The position numbers and the translations under genes were made by a program. A stretch of 64,000 bases of DNA. It comes from Maricaulis maris MCS10 (GTDB taxonomy: Bacteria > Pseudomonadota > Alphaproteobacteria > Caulobacterales > Maricaulaceae). Of this stretch, positions 8,597 to 17,210 are shown one piece after another (the stretch's first letter is position 1; each line of letters starts with the position of its first letter). The DNA is taken from the NCBI RefSeq assembly GCF_000014745.1, contig NC_008347.1, forward strand, positions 2,744,001-2,808,000. Reading direction: 5' to 3'. The notes beneath the pieces are model-generated. The model ran no database searches. It had not been told where the DNA came from and saw only the letters and a program-made list of their open reading frames with translations.

Positions 8597-9778
8597 ATGG
8601 ATCTGAATTACACCCCCGAGGAAGAGGCCTTCCGCGAAGAAGTCCAAGCCTTTCTCAAGGACAACCTGTCCGAGGAACTGGCCACCAAGGTGCGCAATGG
8701 TCGCGACCTGAACAAGGCCGATCTGGAAGGCTGGCACGCGACCCTGAACAGTCGCGGCTGGCTGGCACCGGGCTGGCCCGTCGAGCATGGCGGCACGACC
8801 TGGGACGCGGTCCACATGCACATCTTCGAAGAAGAGTGTGCCCGCGCCAATGCGCCACGCACCGTTCCCTTCGGCCTCGGCATGCTGGGTCCGGTATTGA
8901 TCAAGTTCGGCACCGAAGAACAAAAGGCCACGATCCTGCCGCGCATCCTGTCGGGCGAGGATTGGTGGTGCCAGGGCTATTCCGAACCGGGTGCCGGTTC
9001 CGACCTGGCCAGTCTGAAGACCCGCGCCATCCGCGATGGCGATGATTACATCATCAATGGCCAGAAAACCTGGACCACGCTCGGTCAGTTCGCTGACAAG
9101 ATCTTCTGCCTGGTGCGCACCTCGACCGAGGGCAAGCGCCAGGAAGGCATTTCCTTTATCCTCGTCGATCTCGACACGCCGGGCATTGAAATGCGGCCGA
9201 TCAAGCTGATCGAAGGCGGGTTTGAGGTGAACGAAGTCTTCTTCACAGATGTCCGCGTGCCCGCCGCCAACATGGTTGGCGAAGAAAACATGGGCTGGAC
9301 CATCGCCAAATACCTGCTGGGCCACGAGCGCACCAATATTGCCGGTGTCGGCGCTTCCAGCGAGGCGCTCAGCCAGCTCAAGGCCCTGGCCCGCAAAGTC
9401 AAACGCAAGGGCAAGCCACTGGCCCAGGATCCGATCTTCGCGGCCAAGATCGCCGAAGTCGAAATTGATCTGGAAGCCATGCGGATGACCAATCTGCGCA
9501 TGCTGTCCGGCGTCGCCGATGCCCAGGGCTCGGTATCGTCGATGTTGAAGATCAAGGGCACGGTGATCCGGCAGGCCATCAATGACCTGTCTCGCCGCGC
9601 GCTGGGCGCCACGGCAGCTCCCTTCCCGTCGGAAGATGTGATCGGCAATTACGCCATCGCACCGGCGGAAGCGGCCTCCAACGCGGCCAACTACTTCAAC
9701 AATCGCAAACTCTCGATCTTTGGCGGATCGAACGAGATCCAGCGCAATATCATCGCCAAAGAAACCTTCGGAGCCTGA
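8597..9778 (+). CDS. Acyl-CoA dehydrogenase family protein (large partner)
   Basis: 393 residues from the ATG at 8597, preceded by AGGAGAG; a longer open frame from 8279 overlaps the HAD gene and is rejected. The start MDLNYTPEEEAFREEV, the FAD-binding segment YSEPGAGSDLASLK, GQKTWTTLGQ, and the end GGSNEIQRNIIAKETFG are standard for acyl-CoA dehydrogenases. It should oxidise an acyl-CoA at the alpha-beta bond with FAD. Two bases separate it from a shorter paralogue; such large/small pairs occur in the pimeloyl-CoA dehydrogenase group and may form a heteromer. Confidence 0.92.
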   Translation: MDLNYTPEEEAFREEVQAFLKDNLSEELATKVRNGRDLNKADLEGWHATLNSRGWLAPGWPVEHGGTTWDAVHMHIFEEECARANAPRTVPFGLGMLGPVLIKFGTEEQKATILPRILSGEDWWCQGYSEPGAGSDLASLKTRAIRDGDDYIINGQKTWTTLGQFADKIFCLVRTSTEGKRQEGISFILVDLDTPGIEMRPIKLIEGGFEVNEVFFTDVRVPAANMVGEENMGWTIAKYLLGHERTNIAGVGASSEALSQLKALARKVKRKGKPLAQDPIFAAKIAEVEIDLEAMRMTNLRMLSGVADAQGSVSSMLKIKGTVIRQAINDLSRRALGATAAPFPSEDVIGNYAIAPAEAASNAANYFNNRKLSIFGGSNEIQRNIIAKETFGA

Positions 9779-9780
9779 TC

Positions 9781-10869
9781 ATGGATTTCACGCCGACTGA
9801 AGACCGCCGCATGATCGGCGATAGCCTGCGTCGCTATCTGGCCGAACAATATCCGATCGAGCACCGCAACAAGGTCGCCTATGAGGGCGTCTTCCACGAC
9901 CCGGCCAAATGGGCCGAGCTGGCCGAGCTGGGCATTCTGGGGGCGCTGGTCACCGAGGATGATGGCGGATTCGGCGGAGCCGGGTTCGACATCACGACCG
10001 TGTTCGAGGAGATGGGCCGGGCAATCTGTGCCGAGCCCATGCTGGGCAATCTCATGGCCCTGCGCCTCTATGCCGCCCTTGGCGAATCCGAACGCGTCGA
10101 GGCGATCATCGCCGGTGCCGAACGCGCTGCTTTCGGCTTCGACGAAAGTGACGCCTATGGCGATCTCGACGAAATCACCACCACCGCAGACGGCGACACG
10201 CTGACCGGCCGCAAGACCGTTGTCTATGGCGGCAATAGTGCTGATTTCCTGCTCATCGCCGCCAAGTCGGCAAGCGGTGCGCTGGGCCTTTACGAGGTCG
10301 CCGCCAGCGATGCGGAAGTCCTGCCCTACGCCATGATTGACGGGGCCGGCGCTGCCGAAATCATTCTCGACAAGGCCAAGGCGCGCTGCCTGGCCGAGGA
10401 TGCCCGCGCGGCGATCGAGGCCGCTCTCGACGCTGGTCGCGTTGCGCTGTGTGCCGAAGCGGTTGGCGCAATGGATGTCCTCAAGGTGATGACCAAGGAC
10501 TACCTCATGCAGCGCCAGCAATTCGGTCGACCGATTGCGCTCTTTCAGGCCCTGCAGCACCGTTTGGTCGATTTCTCTATCGAGATCGAACAAGCCCGGT
10601 CGATCACTATCCATGCAGCGGCCAGGCTGGACTCCGAGGATGCCAAGGCCCGCGCCCTGGCCGTTGCCCAGGCCAAAAACCTGATCGGCCGCGCCAGCAA
10701 GCTGGTCGCCGAGGAAGCCGTGCAGATGCATGGCGGCATCGGCATGACCTGGGAATATGCCGGTTCCCATTATGCCAAACGCCTGATCATGATTGACCAC
10801 CAGTTGGGAGACACCGAGGACCAGCTGCGCACGGCCATGGCCCTGTCGGATATTTCCGAACCGGCCTGA
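9781..10869 (+). CDS. Acyl-CoA dehydrogenase family protein (small partner)
   Basis: 362 residues starting two bases after the previous stop. It has the acyl-CoA dehydrogenase fold, with DGGFGGAGFD, the helix QRQQFGRPIALFQALQH and the C-terminal VQMHGGIGMTWEY, but the FAD-binding middle segment seen in the partner is degenerate. This matches the small members of pimeloyl-CoA-dehydrogenase-like pairs. The two probably work together on one acyl-CoA, perhaps a dicarboxylic or branched one; that is inference from pairing. Confidence 0.88.
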   Translation: MDFTPTEDRRMIGDSLRRYLAEQYPIEHRNKVAYEGVFHDPAKWAELAELGILGALVTEDDGGFGGAGFDITTVFEEMGRAICAEPMLGNLMALRLYAALGESERVEAIIAGAERAAFGFDESDAYGDLDEITTTADGDTLTGRKTVVYGGNSADFLLIAAKSASGALGLYEVAASDAEVLPYAMIDGAGAAEIILDKAKARCLAEDARAAIEAALDAGRVALCAEAVGAMDVLKVMTKDYLMQRQQFGRPIALFQALQHRLVDFSIEIEQARSITIHAAARLDSEDAKARALAVAQAKNLIGRASKLVAEEAVQMHGGIGMTWEYAGSHYAKRLIMIDHQLGDTEDQLRTAMALSDISEPA

Positions 10870-10877
10870 GCGGACAA

Positions 10878-10909
10878 GTGACGGGCCGGCGAAAGGGTCG
10901 GCCCGTCAC
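10878..10909 (+). terminator. Hairpin after the acyl-CoA dehydrogenase pair
   Basis: A perfect 11-base stem (10878-10888 with 10899-10909, GTGACGGGCCG and its complement) with a 10-base loop, 8 bases after the stop. No T run follows, so it may end transcription weakly or protect the 3' end. Confidence 0.5.
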
Positions 10910-10923
10910 CCCCTCCACGCAAA

Positions 10924-10946
10924 CAATTGTCGTAGCGACAGAATTG
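10924..10946. promoter_or_regulatory. Interrupted palindrome upstream of the MASE1 kinase
   Basis: CAATTGTCG (10924-10932) and CGACAGAATTG (10936-10946) form an inverted repeat apart from a 2-base insertion, 60 bases before the kinase start. It could be a regulator site; no regulator is known. Confidence 0.3.
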
Positions 10947-11005
10947 CGCTTCAATCGACGTTCGGGACAGCTCTCCCGGCGTCGATGGGCGGGGTATTAG
11001 CGCGC

Positions 11006-13648
11006 ATGCGTGACCTCAAGGCGAACGCGATCATCCTGATTGCATATTTGCTGGCGGGCATCGGGTCCTTCCTGATGGCCATACCGCCTGGCTTCATTGC
11101 GCCGGTCTGGTTGCCAGGCGCCATCGGCCTCGCCGCCGTCCTGCTGGTCGGATATCGCGCCCTGCCCGCTATTGTCATCGGAGCGATACTGCTCACCCTC
11201 CCGTATGGGCTGTTCGTCCTTGAAGCGGGACCGGTCTCCTCCCTGGCAGGCAGTGCCGGACTGGCGCTCGCGGCGGCCCTGCAGGCTGTAATCGCGAAAC
11301 GCCTCATCCATCCCGGCACGGTCAGTGCGATGTCACTCGAAACCGGGCCGCAACTTGCCCGACTGATTGCCGTCGGCGCGATCTTCGCAAGCCTGTGCGG
11401 AGCTGCCCTGGCATCAGCCTGGCTGACAATCGGCGGCTTCGCGCCACCCGACCTGGACTTCTGGACAGCCTTCGCCAGGAACTGGGCAGGCAATGCCGTC
11501 GGCGCGGCCGCAGTCAGCCCGGTCATCCTCCTATTGTTCGCGAAAGAGCGGGTCAGCCGGCGGCGCAAGCGCAATGTCGCCCTGGTGTTCGCCATTCTCT
11601 CCGTGATCGGCCTCGCGACGTTTGCGACGACGCGTTTCAATGCCATCGAACAACGCCGGGAGGCCTTCGCAACGCTGATCACCGAAGATCACATCGCCTT
11701 GCAGGAGCGGATCAATGGCGCCCGCCGTCGCCTGGAATCGCTACACGCCCTGTTCGCGGCATCGGAAACCGTCACCGACCAGGAATTCGCGACCTATGTC
11801 GCCATCGCCTTCGGGCAGTTCGACAGCGCAACATCTGTCCACTGGCTGGTCACGGAAGACGGCGGGCAACTTTCACAGCATGCCTTGCTGGATCCGCCGG
11901 CAGAATTGGTCGCGACCCAGGCGCGCGCGATCCTCGTCACCTCAGACCGCCGCGTTGTGACAGACCATTATTTCGAAGGCCTGCCCAACCTCGTCGAAAC
12001 GACCCTGCTGACCGGCATGCTGTCAGGCACCCCCCTGTTCGGCGAGGGCGATGAAGCGTGGATCGGTTTGGCCTTGCCCGCCTTCGCCGGCAACACAATT
12101 CCGGCCACGGTGAACGACAGGCGCAGGGATTTTCGCGGCATCGCTGTCGGGACATTCGACATCAGCACGATCATATCCAGAGCCTTCACACACGAAGGTG
12201 ACGATTATAGTTTCCGGGTGAGCGGCATTGGATCCGACGGCGTAGCGCCCTGGAGTTTTGGAACGCTCGACGCTGACAGTCGGCTGACGACATCGCTTCC
12301 CCTGGCCATCGGCGACGAGACCTGGCTGATCGAATTCGCCGCGACTGACAGGTTTCTGGCAGAGAAACAGGACTGGCTGTCCTGGGCGGTGATCGTGATC
12401 GGCCTGATTTTCATCACCATGCTCAATGCACTGGCCCTGATGTCGACAGCCCGGACCGATCTCGTCCAGCGCCTAGTTGACGAGAAGTCCGCGGAAGCCC
12501 TCGCCCTGTCGAACAATCTGTCCCTGGTGCTGGAACACGCGGCTGACGCGATCTTGAGTGTTGATGGCAATGGCCGTGGTGTACTGGTCAATCCGGCTGC
12601 GGCACACATGCTGGGCTATGAGCTGGACGCACTCACCGGCGAAATGATCCACGAACTCATCCATCCGGTCGACCTGCAGGGACGACCGCACAACCGTACC
12701 GAATGCCCGGTCTTCCAGGGAAGCCCAGACCAGTCCCGACATAGCGGCATCGAGCGGTTCCGCCGCAAGGACGGCAGCGATTTCTTCGCCGAATTCTCGA
12801 CGGAAATCATCATTTCGCCCGACGGGACCACTGTCGGCGCTGTTACCATCCTGCGTGACATCACGGCCCGGATGGAGGAGGAGGCCGATCGCGAGCGCTT
12901 CATCGAACAACTGACCCGGGCCAATGAAGAGCTTGAGCGATTTGCCTTCGCGGCCAGCCATGACTTGCAGGAACCCTTGCGCCTGATTTCCAATTTCACC
13001 GGCCTGTTGGCCAGCCGGCATGGCGACAAGCTTGATGAAAGCGGCCTTACCTATTTGCGTCACACGCTCGATGCGACGGCCCGTATGCAGACGCTGATCA
13101 CTGACCTGCTCGCTTATGGCCGACTGAATTCCGATGCTGACGCCATGAATACCGATGTCGACCTCACCGCTCTGGTGTCCAGCACCCTCGACACGCTGGG
13201 ACCGGCTGTTCAAGCGGCGCGGGATCATATCGAGATTGGATCGTTACCGGTCGTTCGGGGCAATCCGGCACGCCTGGGCCAGCTGATGCAAAACCTGATC
13301 GGCAATGCCGTCAAATTCCAGCGGGCCGGCCAACAAGCCGAGGTTCGTATTTCGGCGCGAGATCTGGGAAAGAGCTGGGAGATCGAGGTCGCCGACAACG
13401 GGATCGGCATCAAACCTGACTACCGCGAACAGATTTTCAAACCCTTCAAACGCTTGCATTCACCCGACACCTATCCCGGCAGCGGAATGGGCCTGGCGAT
13501 CTGTCGAAAAATTGTCCAATCCCATGGAGGCATGCTAACGATAGTCGACAATATCCCGACCGGAAGCATCTTCCGTTTCACTCTGCCAAAAGCCCTCCCG
13601 ACAGAGTCGGGCGAGGTCGGAACCCCATCGGAAACAGTAGACCCATGA
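11006..13648 (+). CDS. Membrane histidine kinase, MASE1-CHASE-PAS-HisKA-HATPase
   Basis: About 880 residues from the ATG at 11006; the open frame runs further upstream into the previous gene. Eight or so N-terminal helices (to about 200) look like a MASE1 membrane sensor, beginning NAIILIAYLLAGIG. A periplasmic CHASE-like domain follows (about 215-465), then a helix near 475-495, a PAS domain (about 520-640) with ADAILSVDGNG, a HisKA domain with His652 in ASHDLQEPLRLI, and a HATPase with NLIGNAVKF, ADNGIGI and GSGMGLAI. It perceives an unknown signal at the membrane and phosphorylates the response regulator whose start codon overlaps its stop by 4 bases. Confidence 0.87.
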   Translation: MRDLKANAIILIAYLLAGIGSFLMAIPPGFIAPVWLPGAIGLAAVLLVGYRALPAIVIGAILLTLPYGLFVLEAGPVSSLAGSAGLALAAALQAVIAKRLIHPGTVSAMSLETGPQLARLIAVGAIFASLCGAALASAWLTIGGFAPPDLDFWTAFARNWAGNAVGAAAVSPVILLLFAKERVSRRRKRNVALVFAILSVIGLATFATTRFNAIEQRREAFATLITEDHIALQERINGARRRLESLHALFAASETVTDQEFATYVAIAFGQFDSATSVHWLVTEDGGQLSQHALLDPPAELVATQARAILVTSDRRVVTDHYFEGLPNLVETTLLTGMLSGTPLFGEGDEAWIGLALPAFAGNTIPATVNDRRRDFRGIAVGTFDISTIISRAFTHEGDDYSFRVSGIGSDGVAPWSFGTLDADSRLTTSLPLAIGDETWLIEFAATDRFLAEKQDWLSWAVIVIGLIFITMLNALALMSTARTDLVQRLVDEKSAEALALSNNLSLVLEHAADAILSVDGNGRGVLVNPAAAHMLGYELDALTGEMIHELIHPVDLQGRPHNRTECPVFQGSPDQSRHSGIERFRRKDGSDFFAEFSTEIIISPDGTTVGAVTILRDITARMEEEADRERFIEQLTRANEELERFAFAASHDLQEPLRLISNFTGLLASRHGDKLDESGLTYLRHTLDATARMQTLITDLLAYGRLNSDADAMNTDVDLTALVSSTLDTLGPAVQAARDHIEIGSLPVVRGNPARLGQLMQNLIGNAVKFQRAGQQAEVRISARDLGKSWEIEVADNGIGIKPDYREQIFKPFKRLHSPDTYPGSGMGLAICRKIVQSHGGMLTIVDNIPTGSIFRFTLPKALPTESGEVGTPSETVDP

Positions 13649-14097
13649 ACATGCCCCGACCTGCCAGAATTTTGCTTGTGGAAGACAATTCCGGCGACGA
13701 ATTTCTGGTGCGTGATGCCTTTGAACGCGGACGCGCGCGGCACCAGCTTGAAGTCGTCCGAGACGGCGAGGCGGCTCTGGACCGCTTGCGGGGGCTGGGC
13801 GAACATTCTGAAAAACAGGCACCGGATCTCATCCTGCTGGACCTCAACCTGCCCAAGATTGACGGACGTGATGTCCTGAAATCCGTCAAGACCGACAAGG
13901 CCCTCGCCAGTATTCCGGTGCTCGTCCTGACCACGTCCTCGGCGCAATCGGACGTCACAGGTTGCTATTCGCTGCACGCGAACGCCTATCTGACAAAGCC
14001 GTTCGACGCGCTCGGGTATGAGGAAATCGTCGAGGCGGTCGAAAATTTCTGGTTTGCGACCGCCGTCCTGCCGTCGCAAAATCCAGCGCCACACTGA
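13645..14097 (+). CDS. Single-domain response regulator (Rcp1-like)
   Basis: 150 residues, all one receiver domain: acidic pocket VEDNSGDE, acceptor Asp at about residue 66 in LLDLNLPKIDG, the switch Thr in LVLTTSSA and the Lys in YLTKPF. The N-terminal VEDNxGDxxL pattern is that of the Rcp1 type that pairs with phytochrome-like HisKA kinases. No output domain is present. It starts inside the end of the MASE1 kinase gene, so the pair is almost surely one signalling couple; the next partner in the relay is not evident here. Confidence 0.9.
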   Translation: MNMPRPARILLVEDNSGDEFLVRDAFERGRARHQLEVVRDGEAALDRLRGLGEHSEKQAPDLILLDLNLPKIDGRDVLKSVKTDKALASIPVLVLTTSSAQSDVTGCYSLHANAYLTKPFDALGYEEIVEAVENFWFATAVLPSQNPAPH

Positions 14098-14170
14098 TCA
14101 CGGCTTAATTCTCGTCCACTTTGTGGACCGACCATCTGGACGCGGCCGGGAGGCCGTCTATTGTTCAGGC

Positions 14171-14749
14171 ATGACAGCTTTTCTCTTCTCCGGAATCCTT
14201 CTGCTGGCTGGCGTGCAAGACGCACCGCCTGCCGATGTGCAACTGGCCCCGCAGGTCGAATTCCAGACCCCGGAAGTTCGCCTCGCTGAGCGTCTCGATG
14301 CGCTGGCCAGTGCCGGGCCACGCGAAGCGCCACAGCTGATCGATGAAATCCACGCCCTTTGGGCGCATTCCGGCAGTGATACCGTTTCCCTGTTGATGGA
14401 TCGCGGACGAATTGCGGAACAGGCCGAGAGCGCCGAGATCGCGGCTCGCATGTATGACCATGTCACCCAGCTCGCGCCTGACTTCGCGGAAGGATGGCTC
14501 GCCGCAGGCCGGATGGCAGCCCAGGTCGAGGATTGGGCCTATGCCCTGGAAACGCTGAACACCGCACTGACCCTGGAGCCGCGTCGCTATGACGCCTATC
14601 TGACCATTGCCCGCCTTCTGGAACGGGCCAACGAGCTGGATGCCGCTCTGGAGGCCTATCAGGACGCCCTGGAGATCTTCCCGGCCCACTCCGGCGCCAT
14701 CGAGGCACGGGACCGGTTGCTTGCCCTGCAGGCTGGCCGGGCGCTCTAG
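14171..14749 (+). CDS. Secreted tetratricopeptide-repeat protein
   Basis: 192 residues. A signal peptide (about 1-16) leads to a short linker and then TPR-like helical pairs from about 75 to 185, for example AARMYDHVTQLAPDFAEGWLAAG and ALETLNTALTLEPRRYDAYLTIA read in two segments. TPRs bind partner proteins; this one would do so in the periplasm. It is followed three bases later by an alpha/beta hydrolase gene that starts with GTG, so the two are likely co-transcribed. No specific function is recognised. Confidence 0.75.
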   Translation: MTAFLFSGILLLAGVQDAPPADVQLAPQVEFQTPEVRLAERLDALASAGPREAPQLIDEIHALWAHSGSDTVSLLMDRGRIAEQAESAEIAARMYDHVTQLAPDFAEGWLAAGRMAAQVEDWAYALETLNTALTLEPRRYDAYLTIARLLERANELDAALEAYQDALEIFPAHSGAIEARDRLLALQAGRAL

Positions 14750-14752
14750 CCG

Positions 14753-15745
14753 GTGTCGCCTGTCCTCGCATTTCTCGGCATCGCGGCTATCGGCCTGCTC
14801 GGACTGATCGGATTTGCATTGTGGAGGGCGCGCCAGGCTGTCGCCCGGATAGAGGCCCGCTTTCCACCACGCGCCGAATTCGTCACGGTGGAGGGCAACC
14901 GACTCCATGTGCGCCAGACGGGTCCGGCAAGCGGCCCGGCCGTTCTGGTCCTGCACGGGGCCGCATCGAATCTGGAAGAACCCTTCCTCGCACTTTCGAA
15001 CGCCCTGGCCGACGACCGTGTCATCTGGCTGGACCGTCCGGGACTTGGGTGGAGCGCCCGCCCAGCCGGCGACTGGGACCCGGAACGCGAAGCCCGCCTG
15101 ATCGCCCGACTTCTCGAAACCCTGGAAACAGGGCCTGTTACCGTGATCGGTCACTCCTGGGGCGGCGCAATCACGATGCGCCTCGCGATGGACCACCCGG
15201 ACCATGTGGACGGGATTGTGCTGATAGCGCCGGCCCTGTCCGCCTGGATCGGGGATGCCGCCTGGTTCAATGCCGCCAGCTTCTGGCCGGTTCTCGGCCC
15301 GCTCATCACCCGGCTGGTCGTGCCCCTGTCCGGCGAGCGTCAGGCCAGCAGCGGCGCGGCGAAGGCCTTCCACCCCGAACCCTTGCCCGATGGCTATGTC
15401 GAGGCCTCGGCCCTGCCCCTGCTGCTGCGCCCCGACAACTGGAAGGCCAATTCCCGCGACATGATGCAGGTGAATTACCACCTCGAGGCGCAGGAAGACC
15501 GTTACGAAGACATCACCCAGCCGACCATTGTCCTCGCCGGAAAGGCGGATACGGTCCTTTGGTCGCACCGCCATGGCGGCATGGTGGCAGAGCGGATGCC
15601 GCGCGCCACCATGCGCTGGATATCCGGCGCCGGGCACAATCTGCACCACCATCACCCCGCCGCCGTGCATGACGCCGTAACCGAGGTCCGCCGCCTGGCC
15701 GCACAAGCTTCACCAAATGCCGCAATGACTGGCCCCGCCGCTTGA
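14753..15745 (+). CDS. Membrane-anchored alpha/beta hydrolase
   Basis: 330 residues with a GTG start at 14753 directly after the TPR gene. An N-terminal transmembrane helix (about 3-25) anchors a hydrolase domain with VLVLHGAASN (oxyanion region), WLDRPGLGWS, the nucleophile elbow GHSWGG, VLAGKADTVLW (acid) and a His in GAGHNLHHHHP near the C terminus. It should be an esterase or similar; substrate unknown. A minus-strand open frame covering the same region is a shadow. Confidence 0.85.
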   Translation: MSPVLAFLGIAAIGLLGLIGFALWRARQAVARIEARFPPRAEFVTVEGNRLHVRQTGPASGPAVLVLHGAASNLEEPFLALSNALADDRVIWLDRPGLGWSARPAGDWDPEREARLIARLLETLETGPVTVIGHSWGGAITMRLAMDHPDHVDGIVLIAPALSAWIGDAAWFNAASFWPVLGPLITRLVVPLSGERQASSGAAKAFHPEPLPDGYVEASALPLLLRPDNWKANSRDMMQVNYHLEAQEDRYEDITQPTIVLAGKADTVLWSHRHGGMVAERMPRATMRWISGAGHNLHHHHPAAVHDAVTEVRRLAAQASPNAAMTGPAA

Positions 15746-15800
15746 GGCTGGCCGGGGCTGGAACTAGTCTCCCGCTCCGTCCACCTGAAAGGCTTTCCCC

Positions 15801-16085
15801 ATGGCATTCATCGATCCTGCGAACGAGACCCACAATGACCAGTCCGACGCCATAGGCGGCGCGGCCCGCGAGCAACTGAAAGCCTTCGTGGCCCGCATCG
15901 AACGCCTCGAGGAAGACAAGGCCAACGTCATGGCCGACATGAAGGAAGTCTATGCCGAGGCCAAGTCCTCCGGCTATGACACCAAGATTCTCCGCAAGGT
16001 GATCGCACTGCGCAAGATCGACCGCCATGAGCGTCAGGAAACCGAAGCGCTGCTGGAACTGTATCTCGGCGCCGTCGAGAGCTAG
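15801..16085 (+). CDS. gapR: GapR-type nucleoid protein (DUF2312)
   Basis: 94 residues matching the DUF2312 family: [19 protein letters not shown], then [17 protein letters not shown] and [16 protein letters not shown]. In Caulobacter the DUF2312 protein GapR binds overtwisted, AT-rich DNA ahead of replication and transcription forks and helps topoisomerases. The first half is a long coiled-coil helix used for dimer and tetramer formation, the second half holds the basic DNA-contacting residues. A small gene of unknown function follows after 26 bases. The family call is strong; function is transferred from Caulobacter. Confidence 0.9.
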   Translation: MAFIDPANETHNDQSDAIGGAAREQLKAFVARIERLEEDKANVMADMKEVYAEAKSSGYDTKILRKVIALRKIDRHERQETEALLELYLGAVES

Positions 16086-16111
16086 ACTGCCGGCCTCAAC
16101 CGGAGGCTCGC

Positions 16112-16579
16112 TTGGTTCGCAAGATCGACGAGAAGAAGACACGGCGTGCCCTGCGACGGCTCGAAAGAGCCCGCAAGGCCGCTGTCGATTCCGGTGCCGA
16201 CACGCCAGACCTGTCGGAATGGGAGGGCGAGTTTCTCGGCTCCCTGGAAGAACGTCTCGAGAAATTCGGCTCGGCCTTCAATGACCCCGACAAGGGCAAT
16301 ACCGACGATGCCCTGTCGGCCCGCCAGGCCCTGAAACTCCGGGAAATCGAAAAAAAGGCCAAGGGCAAGGCGCGCAAGCCGATGTCCCGTGGCAACGGGT
16401 TCAAGCGCAAGGCCGGCAAGGCAGCACCGCGCAGCCGCGACATCCATGACGACCTCGAAACACCGGGTGAAACGTCCGACACTCCGCCACCTGACACTTC
16501 GCCCCCGACCGCCGCTGCGGAAGCGCGACGCGCCGGTTTCCGGGTGATCGAGGGCGGTGCCGCCGACGGCGAAGATTAG
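16112..16579 (+). CDS. Hypothetical basic protein downstream of gapR
   Basis: 155 residues, with a TTG start at 16112 supported by GGAGG five bases upstream; no ATG or GTG lies near in frame. The N-terminal third is helical and charged (RRALRRLERARKAA), then SEWEGEFLGSLEERLEKFGSAF, a Lys-rich stretch (EIEKKAKGKARKPM) and a low-complexity, Pro- and Thr-rich tail. I do not recognise a family. The Lys/Arg-rich middle could bind nucleic acid, and its place 26 bases after gapR suggests co-transcription with it. Confidence 0.7.
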   Translation: MVRKIDEKKTRRALRRLERARKAAVDSGADTPDLSEWEGEFLGSLEERLEKFGSAFNDPDKGNTDDALSARQALKLREIEKKAKGKARKPMSRGNGFKRKAGKAAPRSRDIHDDLETPGETSDTPPPDTSPPTAAAEARRAGFRVIEGGAADGED

Positions 16580-16658
16580 TAATTCGTTCAGGATTAACCC
16601 GGCTTCCACGCGCGTTCGGCGAGGCCACCGGCTATCGTGTGCATCTTGAGTGAACAGG

Positions 16659-17099
16659 ATGGATACGATGTTCCAGGATGTAGACGCGTTCGATCACGAT
16701 GAGCAGGCCTTGTTCTCGGCCCTCGATACAGCCCTCCAGGACGGGCTCGCCAGCCCGACCGGGCGCAGTGCCTATCATCGCGCCATGGCCGCACTCGACC
16801 AATTGGTCGAGGATCGCGAAGAACGCCTCTATTCACCACTCGCCGCCGATCCACTGACCCGCGACTACATTTCGCGGCTGGACGGGCAGATCCACGGGGT
16901 CTCGGGACGGATCGATATCCTGCGGACCCATATCGAACTCGGTTTGATGTCTGCCAGCGAAAATCACGCGGATCTCGACGCCTCGCTTTTGCGACTGGTC
17001 CGCCAGCTGCGGGCCCGGTTCCGGCGCGAGGCGGTCCTCATTCCCGTCTATGCGGGCTGGCTTGATCGCTCGGCCAACCTGACTGAAGCCGCGCTCTGA
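16659..17099 (+). CDS. Small helical protein, possibly a degenerate hemerythrin-like fold
   Basis: 146 residues from the ATG at 16659; GTG at 16650 and ATG at 16668 are also possible. Predicted all-helical and acidic. Two segments, EDREERLYSPL and RFRREAVLIPVY, resemble the HxxxE..LyP helices of bacterial hemerythrins, but most iron-binding His are absent. It is therefore either a hemerythrin relative that has lost its iron site or an unrelated four-helix protein. A 20-base tandem repeat starts seven bases after its stop codon. Confidence 0.6.
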   Translation: MDTMFQDVDAFDHDEQALFSALDTALQDGLASPTGRSAYHRAMAALDQLVEDREERLYSPLAADPLTRDYISRLDGQIHGVSGRIDILRTHIELGLMSASENHADLDASLLRLVRQLRARFRREAVLIPVYAGWLDRSANLTEAAL

Positions 17100-17105
17100 T
17101 CGGCC

Positions 17106-17165
17106 CGGTCCGGTCTTGACCTGACCGGTCCGGTCTTGACCTGACCGGTCCGGTCTTGACCTGAC
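17106..17165. repeat. Three tandem copies of a 20-base repeat
   Basis: The unit CGGTCCGGTCTTGACCTGAC occurs three times end to end, and part of it flanks both ends. Each junction makes the palindrome GACCGGTC, and each unit can fold as CCGGTC-7-GACCGG. It fills the space between a stop codon at 17099 and the ASCH gene. The 20-base period is close to two helical turns. Confidence 0.85.
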
Positions 17166-17210
17166 CGGTTCCATCGCGCACCAGACCCGGCTTCAGAAAC
17201 GAGGCCGGAC

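Noticed and set aside
10793-11005. N-terminal extension of the MASE1 kinase frame
   Set aside because: It runs back into the acyl-CoA dehydrogenase gene and across a hairpin; the membrane helices start right after the ATG at 11006.
14165-15706. A 513-residue minus-strand open frame opposite the TPR and hydrolase genes
   Set aside because: Both plus-strand genes have clear domains and signal or anchor sequences; the antisense frame has none.
16583-16599. CtrA-like box TTCG-N7-TTAACC before the small helical protein
   Set aside because: Two mismatches in the first half; too weak to report as a site.
17106-17165. CRISPR array
   Set aside because: The repeats are directly joined with no spacers and no cas genes are present.
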